Source: Dialister sp. (lineage in GTDB: Bacteria; Bacillota; Negativicutes; Veillonellales; Dialisteraceae). Taken from it: DNA of 11,521 nucleotides. Made by a program: the position numbers and the translations under genes. Below are positions 1-6,003 of this stretch, piece by piece (the stretch's first letter is position 1; every line of letters starts with the position of its first letter). Where the stretch lies: the NCBI GenBank assembly GCA_022722495.1, contig JAIJLI010000035.1:1-11521 (forward strand). The letters are read 5' to 3'. Below the pieces are notes generated by a model, which was not told the origin of the DNA, did no database searches, and was given only the letters and a program-made list of their open reading frames with translations.

Positions 1-148
1 CCCAAGTAACAGCCGGACGGGCATTGCCGATATGCGGATGGTTGTAGGGAGTGACTCCGCAGACGTAGATCTTCGCTTCTCCTTCTTTGATCGGATGGAA
101 TACTTCTTTTTCTTTTGTCAGTGTGTTATATACCTTGATCTCTTCCAT
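1..148 (-). CDS. cysS: cysteinyl-tRNA synthetase, N-terminal fragment (runs off the window)
   Basis: The gene starts with ATG at 148 and runs off the left edge, so only 49 residues are visible. It should charge tRNA-Cys with cysteine in the cytoplasm. The visible part fits the class I CysS N-terminus: an opening like [15 protein letters not shown], then [18 protein letters not shown] at about residues 28-45. This contains the first zinc-ligand cysteine (C30) and the HIGN form of the class I HIGH signature (39-42). The start is fixed by AGGAGG at 154-159, five bases upstream. The long leader contains a T-box whose specifier is a cysteine codon, which independently supports the identity. The rest of the protein (KMSKS loop, anticodon-binding domain) lies outside the window. 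Confidence 0.95.
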   Translation of the reverse strand, partial: MEEIKVYNTLTKEKEVFHPIKEGEAKIYVCGVTPYNHPHIGNARPAVTW

Positions 149-207
149 AAAAGCCTCCTGTTTAATTATATATGGTATATGGTATTTTTTGAATCGCTGC
201 ATAACAT

Positions 208-263
208 GAGGAAGCCGGTCATGCCATCTTCTGATTTTCACGTATAGAAATCATGGCTTCCTC
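208..263 (-). repeat. inverted repeat in the cysS 5' UTR covering the small-ORF RBS
   Basis: Perfect 9-bp arms lie at 208-216 and 255-263, about 38 nt apart. No U-tract follows on the minus strand, so this is not an intrinsic terminator. As RNA it would form a hairpin that masks the AGGAGG at 260-265. A role in translational coupling or mRNA stability is inference only. Confidence 0.5.
219..254 (-). CDS. possible 11-residue leader ORF before cysS, with its RBS in a hairpin
   Basis: An ATG at 254 opens an 11-codon frame ([11 protein letters not shown], stop at 219-221). It has AGGAGG at 260-265 with the same 5-base spacing as cysS. The RBS is part of a 9-bp inverted repeat: GAGGAAGCC (minus, 263-255) can pair with GGCTTCCTC (minus, 216-208). 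Folding would therefore hide the RBS. The ORF lies between the T-box terminator and cysS, so it would be read only on antiterminated transcripts. It contains no cysteine codon, so it is not a classic cysteine attenuator peptide. It could also be a chance ORF within an mRNA hairpin. Translation is unproven. Confidence 0.35.
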   Translation of the reverse strand: MISIRENQKMA

Positions 264-296
264 CTATGGCGCCTGAAACAGCTCGATGTTTTTGGC

Positions 297-328
297 AAAC
301 AAAAACCACCGCCTCACAGAGACGGTGG
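297..328 (-). terminator. intrinsic terminator of the cysS T-box
   Basis: On the minus strand CCACCGTCTC (328-319) pairs with GAGGCGGTGG (315-306), with one G·U pair and a 3-nt loop. The tract TTTTTGTTT (305-297) follows. Its 5' arm overlaps the 3' half of the T-box antiterminator, so the two structures exclude each other. Confidence 0.92.
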
Positions 329-570
329 CCCGCTATTCCACTCTGTCGGCCGAAGCCGCGCAAAATGTTTTTATCGCAAACACATTACGGAAAAGGATAC
401 TTGCGAAAACACTGGTCGATCGCAGGAACAGTATTCCCCTGCTTTCCCCTTTTCAGCTCCCAAATGCATTTCCTTACGAATCACCTGGATAGTTTCACCG
501 GTCCTATCCTCTCTGAAAAGCTTTTCGAAAGTACTTCTTCTGTTCATCGCCTGCATATGATATTGACAAA
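297..570 (-). promoter_or_regulatory. cysteine T-box leader of cysS
   Basis: T-box RNAs read uncharged tRNA and prevent termination ahead of synthetase genes. On the minus strand the hallmarks appear in order. The S-turn AGUA is at 535-532. AGAGAG is at 514-509. A GGATAG/CTATCC hairpin (509-504 with 492-487) carries GGUG (499-496) in its loop. The specifier UGC (Cys) is at 468-466 in the context GAAAUGCAUUU, followed by a purine. The antiterminator has arms CAGAG (345-341) and CUCUG (321-317) around the bulge UGGA (340-337) plus AUA. UGGA would pair with a tRNA ending UCCA, and bacterial tRNA-Cys has discriminator U73. The competing terminator is at 297-328. Specifier, discriminator match and downstream gene all agree on cysteine. 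The 5' boundary at about 570 is estimated. Confidence 0.93.
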
Positions 571-572
571 TG

Positions 573-782
573 AAGCATCCACAGCTGACCTGGCTTTTGA
601 CCCCACACTCGCCTGCTGGAGCTTTAGCTACCCGGCGCTCGCCTCTCACAACTCACTCTCTCGGTTTTCCCGGCAGGACTTACTTCTAAACCGCACCATG
701 CTCAGCAGCCCTTTTGACTGCGTTACGTGGATCGTTTTGGCTGCGACTGCCATCGACTTTCAGCCACAGACCTGTGATGCTT
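573..782 (-). ncRNA. structured RNA segment of unknown family between the cysS promoter and T-box
   Basis: The predicted transcription start falls at about 783, where a closing helix begins. AAGCATC plus ACAG (minus, 782-772) pairs with CTGT, a bulged G, then GATGCTT (584-573): 11 bp joining the two ends of a 210-nt segment. Inside are a hairpin GGCTG (765-761) with CAGCC (743-739), extended by CGA/TCG; a long-range 9-bp helix CTGCTGAGC (708-700) with GCT-C-CAGCAG (622-613); and CGGTTT (693-688) with AAACCG (667-662). No long ORF fits. Nothing I can recall of RNase P, tmRNA, SRP RNA or the common riboswitches matches. 6S RNA has similarly paired ends but I see no sequence match. It may be a free ncRNA or the first domain of the cysS leader. 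There is no intrinsic terminator at 573. Confidence 0.45.
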
Positions 783-786
783 ATTG

Positions 787-819
787 ATTATAATAGATGG
801 AATAGGGATATTCTGTCAA
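787..819 (-). promoter_or_regulatory. strong sigma-70-type promoter for the cysS leader RNA
   Basis: On the minus strand TTGACA (819-814) is a consensus -35, followed after 18 bases by TATTAT (795-790). TATAAT also occurs at 792-787, with a longer 21-base spacing. The start would be near 783, the first base of the structured segment. Confidence 0.75.
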
Positions 820-830
820 GGGGATTTCGT

Positions 831-1091
831 GACTAGTAACTAGTGACTGGTGACTGGTAGCTAGGGATTAGGGATTAGGAGAACGCGGTGATTGAAATAG
901 CGCAGTTGGTACACTGACCGTTCTGCAAGGAAGATCTCTCGGCTACGCTCGAGATGACGACGGCGCGAAGCGCTATCAAAATTCTGCGGCGCTTCACTAT
1001 TATTTGCGCCGCACCACCATTCCGCATTTCTCATTTCTCATTTCGCATTCAAGCAGAACCAAAGGACGGCACTTCCTCGGGGCTAACCCTG
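831..1091 (+). repeat. heptad-array palindromic intergenic element, copy A
   Basis: The element starts with seven consecutive 7-nt units at 831-879 (GACTAGT, AACTAGT, GACTGGT twice, AGCTAGG, GATTAGG twice). A palindromic core follows: TGCGGCGC at 985-992 and GCGCCGCA at 1006-1013. A second heptad array of opposite sense sits at 1018-1050 (CATTCCG, CATTTCT twice, CATTTCG). The element ends in a tail, AAAGGACGGCAC to GGGGCTAACCCT, at about 1061-1090. The same order and similar tail recur twice at 5621-6003. Between array and core it carries about 100 bp absent from copy B, including a TCTCG/CGAGA hairpin near 931-955. No ORF is credible here. It resembles a non-coding, MITE-like or extragenic palindromic repeat; mobility is not shown. 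Confidence 0.7.
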
Positions 1092-1095
1092 TAAC

Positions 1096-1173
1096 TTAAG
1101 GAAACACTGATTCAATCGCAGAGTCAGCTTCTACAAAGATTTTTATACACAGCTTCGTCATAGCCTTCCTTAA
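1096..1173 (+). repeat. second interspersed repeat, copy 1, downstream of glmM
   Basis: GGAAACACTGATTCAATCGC plus AGAGTCAG (1100-1127) nearly repeats the sequence at 4515-4542. The surrounding segment is bounded by TTAAGGAA (1096-1103) and TTCCTTAA (1166-1173), a perfect 8-bp inverted repeat. It lies between heptad element A and the glmM stop. No intrinsic terminator for glmM is visible, so this may be where the operon transcript ends or decays; that is inference. Confidence 0.5.
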
Positions 1174-1191
1174 ATAGCTCGAACCTGTCAA

Positions 1192-2541
1192 TCAGTTATT
1201 TTCCACGCCAAGCTCATGCTCTACGACGGAGGCAATGTCATCAATGATCCGTTCAAGCTGATTGATCTCCTTGCCCTCCCCCATGACACGGATGAGCGGC
1301 TCCGTGCCGGATGCACGGACGAGGATGCGGCCATCGCTGCCGAGTTCTTCTTCAGCAGCACGGATGGAGTCACGGATGAGTTCATTGTCTTCCCAACCAT
1401 TCTTGCTGTAGACCTCGACATTTTTGAGAATCTGTGGATATGTGACCATGAGGTGATTAAGTTCAGACATGGTCTTTCCGGATTCACGCAGAACCTTCAG
1501 CGTCTGCACCGCAGTGATGAGACCGTCGCCTGTCGTATTGAATTCAGGGAAAATGATATGGCCGGACTGTTCACCGCCGATGGAGTAGTCATGCTTCAGC
1601 ATTTCCTCAAGAACATAGCGGTCGCCCACCTGCGTGGATACCGTCTGACAGCCGTTTTCCTTCAAGGCTTTGCCAAAGCCAAGATTGCTCATGACAGTGC
1701 CGACGACCATATTCTCATGAAGACGTCCTTCTTTCTTCATCTGGAGGGCATTGATGAGCATCAGATGGTCACCGTCCATAACCTGTCCTTTTTCATCGAC
1801 AAAGAGACAGCGGTCTGCATCGCCGTCATTGGCAATGCCGCAGTCCGCGCCAAGCTCCAGGACCTTCTTCTGCAGTGTCTCGATATGCGTGGAGCCGCAG
1901 CCGTTATTGATATTCACACCATTTGGTTCATGGAAGATCGCAGTGACTTCTGCCCCAAGCTCTTCCAGCATCGCCGGCAGGAAATCACTCGCTGCGCCAT
2001 TCGCAGAGTCCGTCACGATCTTAAGCCCTTTGAAATCGCCCTGCACAGTCGAGAGAACATGAGCTCTGTACTTATCAGCCAGCTCGGGGCGGTGCGAGAT
2101 CACGCCGATCTTATCCCCCGTCGGGCGCGGGATCTCTTCATCATGACGAAGGATATTTTCAATATCTTCCTCAGTCTCGTCCGGCAGCTTATAGCCATTT
2201 TTATCAAAGAACTTGATTCCATTATCTGGGAATGGATTGTGTGAAGCAGAGATCATGACGCCGGCATCATAGCCTTCCGTGCGGGTGAGGTAGGCAATGC
2301 CCGGTGTCGGAATGACGCCTGCAAGATCGACATCAACGCCGGATGCACAAAGACCGGCAGAAAGAGCCGCCGTCAGCATGGAGCCGGAAATGCGGGTATC
2401 CATACCGATCAGGAAGCGATGCTTACCACTGGCCTTGCAGAAGTACGCGCCTGCCGCGCGTCCGAGCTGGTACGCCAGCTCCGGCATCAATGTGGAATTT
2501 ACGAGTCCACGCACACCATCGGTACCAAACAATGTAACCAT
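1192..2541 (-). CDS. glmM: phosphoglucosamine mutase
   Basis: GlmM converts glucosamine-6-phosphate to glucosamine-1-phosphate on the route to UDP-GlcNAc and peptidoglycan. The 449-residue product has the normal family length and starts MVTLFGTDGVRG. The phosphoserine loop ISASHNP is at 97-103 (catalytic S100). The metal-binding loop DGDADR is at 239-244. The sugar-phosphate loop RASGTEPLIR is at about 409-418. I chose ATG at 2541 because GGGAGG lies just upstream; a TTG at 2556 would put the ribosome-binding site inside the gene. It is the last gene of cdaA-cdaR-glmM, 132 bp after cdaR, and that gap contains its own promoter. In several Firmicutes GlmM and CdaR bind CdaA and modulate c-di-AMP synthesis. 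Confidence 0.97.
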   Translation of the reverse strand: MVTLFGTDGVRGLVNSTLMPELAYQLGRAAGAYFCKASGKHRFLIGMDTRISGSMLTAALSAGLCASGVDVDLAGVIPTPGIAYLTRTEGYDAGVMISASHNPFPDNGIKFFDKNGYKLPDETEEDIENILRHDEEIPRPTGDKIGVISHRPELADKYRAHVLSTVQGDFKGLKIVTDSANGAASDFLPAMLEELGAEVTAIFHEPNGVNINNGCGSTHIETLQKKVLELGADCGIANDGDADRCLFVDEKGQVMDGDHLMLINALQMKKEGRLHENMVVGTVMSNLGFGKALKENGCQTVSTQVGDRYVLEEMLKHDYSIGGEQSGHIIFPEFNTTGDGLITAVQTLKVLRESGKTMSELNHLMVTYPQILKNVEVYSKNGWEDNELIRDSIRAAEEELGSDGRILVRASGTEPLIRVMGEGKEINQLERIIDDIASVVEHELGVENN

Positions 2542-2577
2542 TTTATTTCCTCCCAATAATTTCTTGATAACTTTCGT

Positions 2578-2606
2578 ATTCTACCGCGAAGGGACCATTT
2601 CGTCAA
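2578..2606 (-). promoter_or_regulatory. internal promoter for glmM
   Basis: On the minus strand TTGACG (2606-2601) and TAGAAT (2583-2578) are separated by exactly 17 bases, each one mismatch from consensus. Transcription would start near 2571, giving a leader of about 30 nt. This would let glmM be expressed independently of cdaA and cdaR. Confidence 0.65.
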
Positions 2607-2623
2607 CAGGGCGGGAAATGGTC
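2593..2623. promoter_or_regulatory. inverted repeat overlapping the glmM -35 (operator candidate)
   Basis: GACCATTTC (2593-2601) and GAAATGGTC (2615-2623) form a perfect 9-bp inverted repeat with a 13-nt spacer. The -35 hexamer (2601-2606) lies in one arm end and the spacer. No U-tract follows in either direction, which disfavours a terminator. A repressor or activator site is plausible; the regulator is unknown. Confidence 0.4.
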
Positions 2624-2673
2624 GCCGGAGAAATGCGGATCGAATTGCAGGATCCGGCAGGACCGGTGTCTCT

Positions 2674-3594
2674 TTAATCCTTATCTATTTCTATCGTGAC
2701 CGTCGTCTGTGAAACAGTGGTACTGCCGCCTGCGGGCTTCGGGATGGTCACGGTCTTCCGGATCGTATCCCTGGCCCCTGTGACGTCGATAGGATCAAGA
2801 CTCAGTACACTGTTTTTTTCGAAGTAACTGATCGGCGCAGTCAGTGTAGCGACAGGCGGATCAATGGTGATCTTACCCACCTTGTATCCTTTGGCCGGTT
2901 CACCTGTCGTTTCCGCCTTCATCGGCAGGTTGCCGATCCTTGTTTCCTCCTTCATCTTTACATTGATGCGGACCTGGCTCGGCATCACATCAAGACCGGT
3001 GACGGTATTGCCATCTGCATCAAGTACATTCACACTGTCAAATTCCACAAAGTTCTTGTCCTTGCCGGATACATTGACAGAGACCACGGCGCGATCCGCC
3101 TCTGCGATCTTAGAAGAGCTTCCCGCGATCGTGATCGTGTCCGGTGTCGCTTTGCGGCTTTCGACTGAGAAATTCGCATCCGGTGTACCGAAGACTTCGA
3201 TCACGGCAGGGAGTGTCTTCACGGCATAGGTGTCGATATTGAGGTCAAAATACTCCGGCGTGACCGAGATGACGGATTCATCCCCCGGTACGGAGATATG
3301 GATCTTCGTATTCGGGAAATCGCCATCGGTAAAACCAGAAAGGTCCACATAGGCTTTGATGTTATCTGAACGCATATAGACCATATCGCTCCTCGGCATG
3401 CGGATCTTTGCCTTGACTTTGAGAGGCACATTGGTCGCCACCAGCGAGCGATCCAGATTTCTGACTTCCACTGGGACCGTGTAGGTATTCTCCACCATCG
3501 GATTCTGTTCATTCATCACGTACACCCAAAGGGCGCAGGCTGCGATCAGACAGAAGATTTTGGGCAGCCACCACTCATGTTTGGCAAATCTCAT
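2674..3594 (-). CDS. cdaR: YbbR-domain regulator of c-di-AMP synthase
   Basis: CdaR is a membrane-anchored extracytoplasmic protein that interacts with CdaA and tunes c-di-AMP production. The 306-residue product has a short basic N-terminus, one transmembrane anchor at about 11-27 (IFCLIAACALWVYVMNEQ region), and an outer part made of YbbR-type beta repeats. Recurring features include VPVEVRNLD near 40-48 and segments giving V..P..V.V near each repeat end. The start is ATG at 3594, which overlaps the cdaA stop as ATGA and has GGAG nine bases upstream. The ATG at 3609, five codons earlier, lacks a ribosome-binding site. The overlap suggests translational coupling to cdaA. Confidence 0.93.
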   Translation of the reverse strand: MRFAKHEWWLPKIFCLIAACALWVYVMNEQNPMVENTYTVPVEVRNLDRSLVATNVPLKVKAKIRMPRSDMVYMRSDNIKAYVDLSGFTDGDFPNTKIHISVPGDESVISVTPEYFDLNIDTYAVKTLPAVIEVFGTPDANFSVESRKATPDTITIAGSSSKIAEADRAVVSVNVSGKDKNFVEFDSVNVLDADGNTVTGLDVMPSQVRINVKMKEETRIGNLPMKAETTGEPAKGYKVGKITIDPPVATLTAPISYFEKNSVLSLDPIDVTGARDTIRKTVTIPKPAGGSTTVSQTTVTIEIDKD

Positions 3595-4415
3595 TTCAGG
3601 GGGCTCCATTTCTGTAATACATCACTGACATTCTTCGGCTTGCCTTGCATCAGGTAGTTGCGAAGGATATTTCTAAGGCTCTCTGCATCCTGACCACGAT
3701 AAATATGCCCACCATAGGTGTAGGATACGATGCCTGTCTCTTCACTGACGACCACCACGACACAGTCTGCCTGTTCGCTCATGCCGATAGCCGCTCTATG
3801 GCGGGTACCCAGTTCGGAAGATAGGCTGTGATCGCGCGTCAGCGGGAGTAGACAGCCTGCTGCCATGACACGGTTCTCACGGATGATGACCGCACCATCG
3901 TGCAGCGGGGTATTCACGATGAAAATATTCCCCAAAAGCTCCTTGGACACCAGCCCCTCGATGCGAATGCCCGTATCGATGCGATCATCGAGACCGACGC
4001 TTCGCTCGAAAACGATAAGGGCGCCGATCTTATTCGCGGACATGACCATGGCCGCATCGACGACATCATCGATCACGTGATCCCACTCGATCTCATTCAT
4101 CATGCGGGAGGAAACATAGAATTTCCCGCGGCCGATCTGCTCCAGCGCCCGGCGCAGCTCCGGCTGAAAAACGACCGGAAGAGCGACGATGAGGACAGTC
4201 ATCAGTTTATCCAGGATCCAGCTGACTACATGCAGCTGCAGCCATCCCGCCAGCACGGTAAAAAGCCCGAGAAATACCAGCCCTTTCAGAAGAGCTGTCG
4301 CTCGGGTATCCCGGATCAGGATGTAAATACGGTATAAGAAAAAAGCGACTACCAGGATGTCCAGCACATCCCAAAGCCGCATGGTCATAAAGAGTCCCTG
4401 TATCTGACTTGACAT
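3591..4415 (-). CDS. cdaA: diadenylate cyclase, c-di-AMP synthase CdaA
   Basis: CdaA condenses two ATP to c-di-AMP, which controls potassium and osmolyte uptake and cell-wall homeostasis. The 274-residue product is normal for the family. Three transmembrane helices lie at about 16-35, 42-61 and 66-83, followed by the DAC catalytic domain. The signature DGA is at 173-175 (LHDGAVIIRENR) and RHR at 205-207 (LGTRHRAAIG). GAGG lies seven bases before ATG 4415. It is the first gene of cdaA-cdaR-glmM and overlaps cdaR by 4 bases. Only weak promoter-like sequence is visible upstream (around TAAAAT near 4570-4575). Confidence 0.97.
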   Translation of the reverse strand: MSSQIQGLFMTMRLWDVLDILVVAFFLYRIYILIRDTRATALLKGLVFLGLFTVLAGWLQLHVVSWILDKLMTVLIVALPVVFQPELRRALEQIGRGKFYVSSRMMNEIEWDHVIDDVVDAAMVMSANKIGALIVFERSVGLDDRIDTGIRIEGLVSKELLGNIFIVNTPLHDGAVIIRENRVMAAGCLLPLTRDHSLSSELGTRHRAAIGMSEQADCVVVVVSEETGIVSYTYGGHIYRGQDAESLRNILRNYLMQGKPKNVSDVLQKWSPLK

Positions 4416-4498
4416 AGTAGTACCTCATAAAAATAAGCAGAGCGATATCGCCTTCGGAGAGGCCCGCCTTTGAAAACAATTTCTTCAGGCTTACCTAT

Positions 4499-4559
4499 GG
4501 AAACGCTGATTAAAGGAAACGCTGATTAAATCGCAGAGTCAGATTTAATCAGTATTTCC
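4499..4559 (+). repeat. second interspersed repeat, copy 2, between sdaAA and cdaA
   Basis: GGAAACGCTGATTAAA occurs twice in direct tandem (4499-4514, 4515-4530). Then come TCGCAGAGTCAG (4531-4542) and an inverted copy TTTAATCAGTATTTCC (4544-4559) with two mismatches. The result is a 16-bp-arm hairpin plus one extra left arm. The left arm and loop match 1100-1127 closely. The hairpin lies in the cdaA 5' region and would be transcribed if the promoter is upstream of it. Confidence 0.65.
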
Positions 4560-4591
4560 CTAGTTTCATTTTATCATGAATCACTGCACGT

Positions 4592-4623
4592 GAAAAGAGG
4601 AATCCGACGTCCGGACTCCTCTT
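4592..4623 (-). terminator. intrinsic terminator after sdaAA
   Basis: On the minus strand AAGAGGAGTCCG (4623-4612) pairs with CGGATTCCTCTT (4606-4595), with one G·U pair and a 5-nt loop. The short tract TTTTC follows. It lies about 50 bp past the sdaAA stop and separates that gene from the cdaA operon. Confidence 0.75.
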
Positions 4624-4675
4624 GCCGACACGCTCCCCATCGCTGTCTTTCGGAGAGAACGCAGGCTGTCTATCA

Positions 4676-5563
4676 CTAGCAGCCAAGATGTTTCGCTTTT
4701 TCATCGAGCTTTGCTTGGATGCGCTTGCCGGTCTCTGTCATCGCAAGACCAGCGCGGCTGGTTTCCTTGAGCTCGACAGGAAGCCTGCGCCCCACATCCG
4801 CCATGGCAGAAATGACTTCATCTGCAGGAATGGCACTTTGGACTCCATTCATGACCATTTCCACCGCAACCAGAGCGTGGACGGCATGGAATGCATTCCG
4901 CTTCACGCAGGGGACTTCGACAAGTCCGCCGACCGGGTCACAGACCAGACCCAGGATATTTTTCAGCGCAAGCGCGAAGGCATCCACCATCTGTGCATTC
5001 GTCCCGCCCAAAAGGTCCACGGCCGCCGCTGCCGCCATCGCAGCCGCAGTGCCGCATTCCGCCTGGCAGCCTCCGACCGCCCCTGCGATCGATGCCTTCT
5101 CTGCCACGACCTTACCGATCGCGCCTGCCGTAAAAAGTGCTCGTGTCATGTCATTCATGGTGGCATTCACTTCTTCCGAGACCGCAGCCAGTACCGCAGG
5201 CAGAATGCCGCAGGAGCCAGCCGTAGGGCATGCCACGATGCGATACATCTTGGCATTCGCTTCCGCTGTCGCAACGGCATATGCCGCCGCACGCTGACAG
5301 GCCGGAGAGAGGAAGTGCATCTTGCCTTGGAAAAGGCGATTGGCATCGCCTCCGACGAGGCCGCTCGAAGACTTCGCCGTATCGGACAGTCCTTCCTGGA
5401 TCGACTGCCGGAAAATAGGGATCATATCTTTCATACGTTCCCAGACGTCCTCAAAAGACTTTCCACTCTCCTCCGCCTCTTGACGGCAGGCAAGCTCCCC
5501 CGGAGCACAGTGCGCCGCATCAGCAGCAGCAAAAAATTCAGATAATGTATGGTAAGTAAGCAT
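4676..5563 (-). CDS. sdaAA: L-serine dehydratase, iron-sulfur-dependent, alpha subunit
   Basis: With SdaAB this subunit deaminates L-serine to pyruvate and ammonia using an oxygen-sensitive [4Fe-4S] cluster. The 295 residues match the family length. Conserved cysteine motifs are visible: ACPTAGSCG (111-119), GGCQAECG (164-171) and CDPVGGLVEVPC (208-219). By comparison with the type 2 enzyme, C166, C208 and C219 are the likely cluster ligands. The protein ends in a cysteine (C295, KHLGC), as in enzymes where the C-terminal cysteine caps the cluster. AAGGAG lies upstream of ATG 5563. Its partner sdaAB is upstream on the same strand but separated by 438 bp of repeats, whereas the two genes are usually adjacent. 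A terminator follows at 4592-4623. Confidence 0.96.
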   Translation of the reverse strand: MLTYHTLSEFFAAADAAHCAPGELACRQEAEESGKSFEDVWERMKDMIPIFRQSIQEGLSDTAKSSSGLVGGDANRLFQGKMHFLSPACQRAAAYAVATAEANAKMYRIVACPTAGSCGILPAVLAAVSEEVNATMNDMTRALFTAGAIGKVVAEKASIAGAVGGCQAECGTAAAMAAAAAVDLLGGTNAQMVDAFALALKNILGLVCDPVGGLVEVPCVKRNAFHAVHALVAVEMVMNGVQSAIPADEVISAMADVGRRLPVELKETSRAGLAMTETGKRIQAKLDEKAKHLGC

Positions 5564-5620
5564 GGTCGTCTCCTTGGAATAAGTAGCTGTTGGTTCAATA
5601 GGTTCTGAAGGGAGGGCAGG

Positions 5621-5782
5621 TTTAGGGTTCAGGGTTCAGGTTGATGAGTTCAGGGTTGTGGTGGCAGCTTCGTTACAAAATATATATTTGCGGCGAAGCC
5701 GCCACCTTCATTCCTAATTCCTCATTTAAGCCAAAGCTTTCAAACGGAATCACGAAGCGGCACTCCCCACGGGCTACCCCCG
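5621..5782 (+). repeat. heptad-array palindromic intergenic element, copy C
   Basis: Six 7-nt units occupy 5621-5662 (TTTAGGG, TTCAGGG, TTCAGGT, TGATGAG, TTCAGGG, TTGTGGT). The core hairpin pairs GGTGGC-A-GCTTCG (about 5660-5672) with CGAAGC-C-GCCACC (about 5694-5706). The opposite-sense array is CATTCCT, AATTCCT, CATTTAA (5709-5729). The tail contains TTCAAACGGAATCACGAAGC and then CCCCACGGGCTACCCC, ending near 5782. It lies in the sdaAB-sdaAA gap directly before copy B, in the same orientation. This copy is the most diverged in sequence but keeps the 7-nt phase. Confidence 0.65.
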
Positions 5783-5804
5783 AAGTTTGAACGCGGGAAT
5801 AAGT

Positions 5805-6003
5805 GGCTAGGGATTAGGAATTGGGGATTAGGAGTGACTAGTGACTTAAATGCCATCTTCGGGCATCCCATCTATACGCCGCGGCGCTTCCATATTTTTA
5901 TGCGCCGCACCACCACTCCTCACTCCTAACTTCTCACTCCTAACTAGAAAACGCAAATCTTTCAAACGAAATCAAAGGACGGTACCCCCCACGGGCTAGC
6001 CCT
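5805..6003 (+). repeat. heptad-array palindromic intergenic element, copy B
   Basis: Six 7-nt units occupy 5805-5846 (GGCTAGG, GATTAGG, AATTGGG, GATTAGG, AGTGACT twice). A small ATGCC/GGGCAT hairpin follows near 5850-5867. The core is GCGGCGC...GCGCCGC (5881-5908). The opposite-sense array is CACTCCT twice, AACTTCT, CACTCCT, AACTAGA (5914-5948). The tail has TTCAAACGAAATCAAAGGAC and ends in the palindrome GGGCTAGCCC (5993-6002). The sdaAB stop codon (6002-6004) abuts and partly overlaps the tail. Copy C lies immediately to its left, so the two are tandem. Confidence 0.7.

Noticed and set aside
573..782. Second, tandem T-box upstream of the first
   Set aside because: AGUA (681-684) and AGAGAG (656-661) occur with spacing like the real T-box. 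However, no UGGN bulge or terminator follows, no distal GNUG hairpin forms, and the CGGTTT/AAACCG helix conflicts with a Stem I fold.
573..782. Cobalamin riboswitch or M-box
   Set aside because: Only short strings recall them (AAAAGCCAGG; GCTAAAGCTC). The conserved box context and order are missing and the downstream gene is cysS.
266..787. Plus-strand 173-codon frame across the cysS leader
   Set aside because: The region is explained by the T-box and upstream RNA on the minus strand, and the frame has no ribosome-binding site or recognisable protein.
831..879. CRISPR or telomere-like array
   Set aside because: The 7-nt units have no spacers and no repeat of CRISPR length. Resemblance to TTAGGG-type telomere repeats is superficial, because the units vary and are paired with an inverted array.
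1216..2244. 342-codon plus-strand open frame inside glmM
   Set aside because: It is antisense to an unambiguous glmM and its translation resembles no protein; it is a codon-bias shadow. The same applies to the long plus-strand frames at 4622-5545 and 7268-8215.
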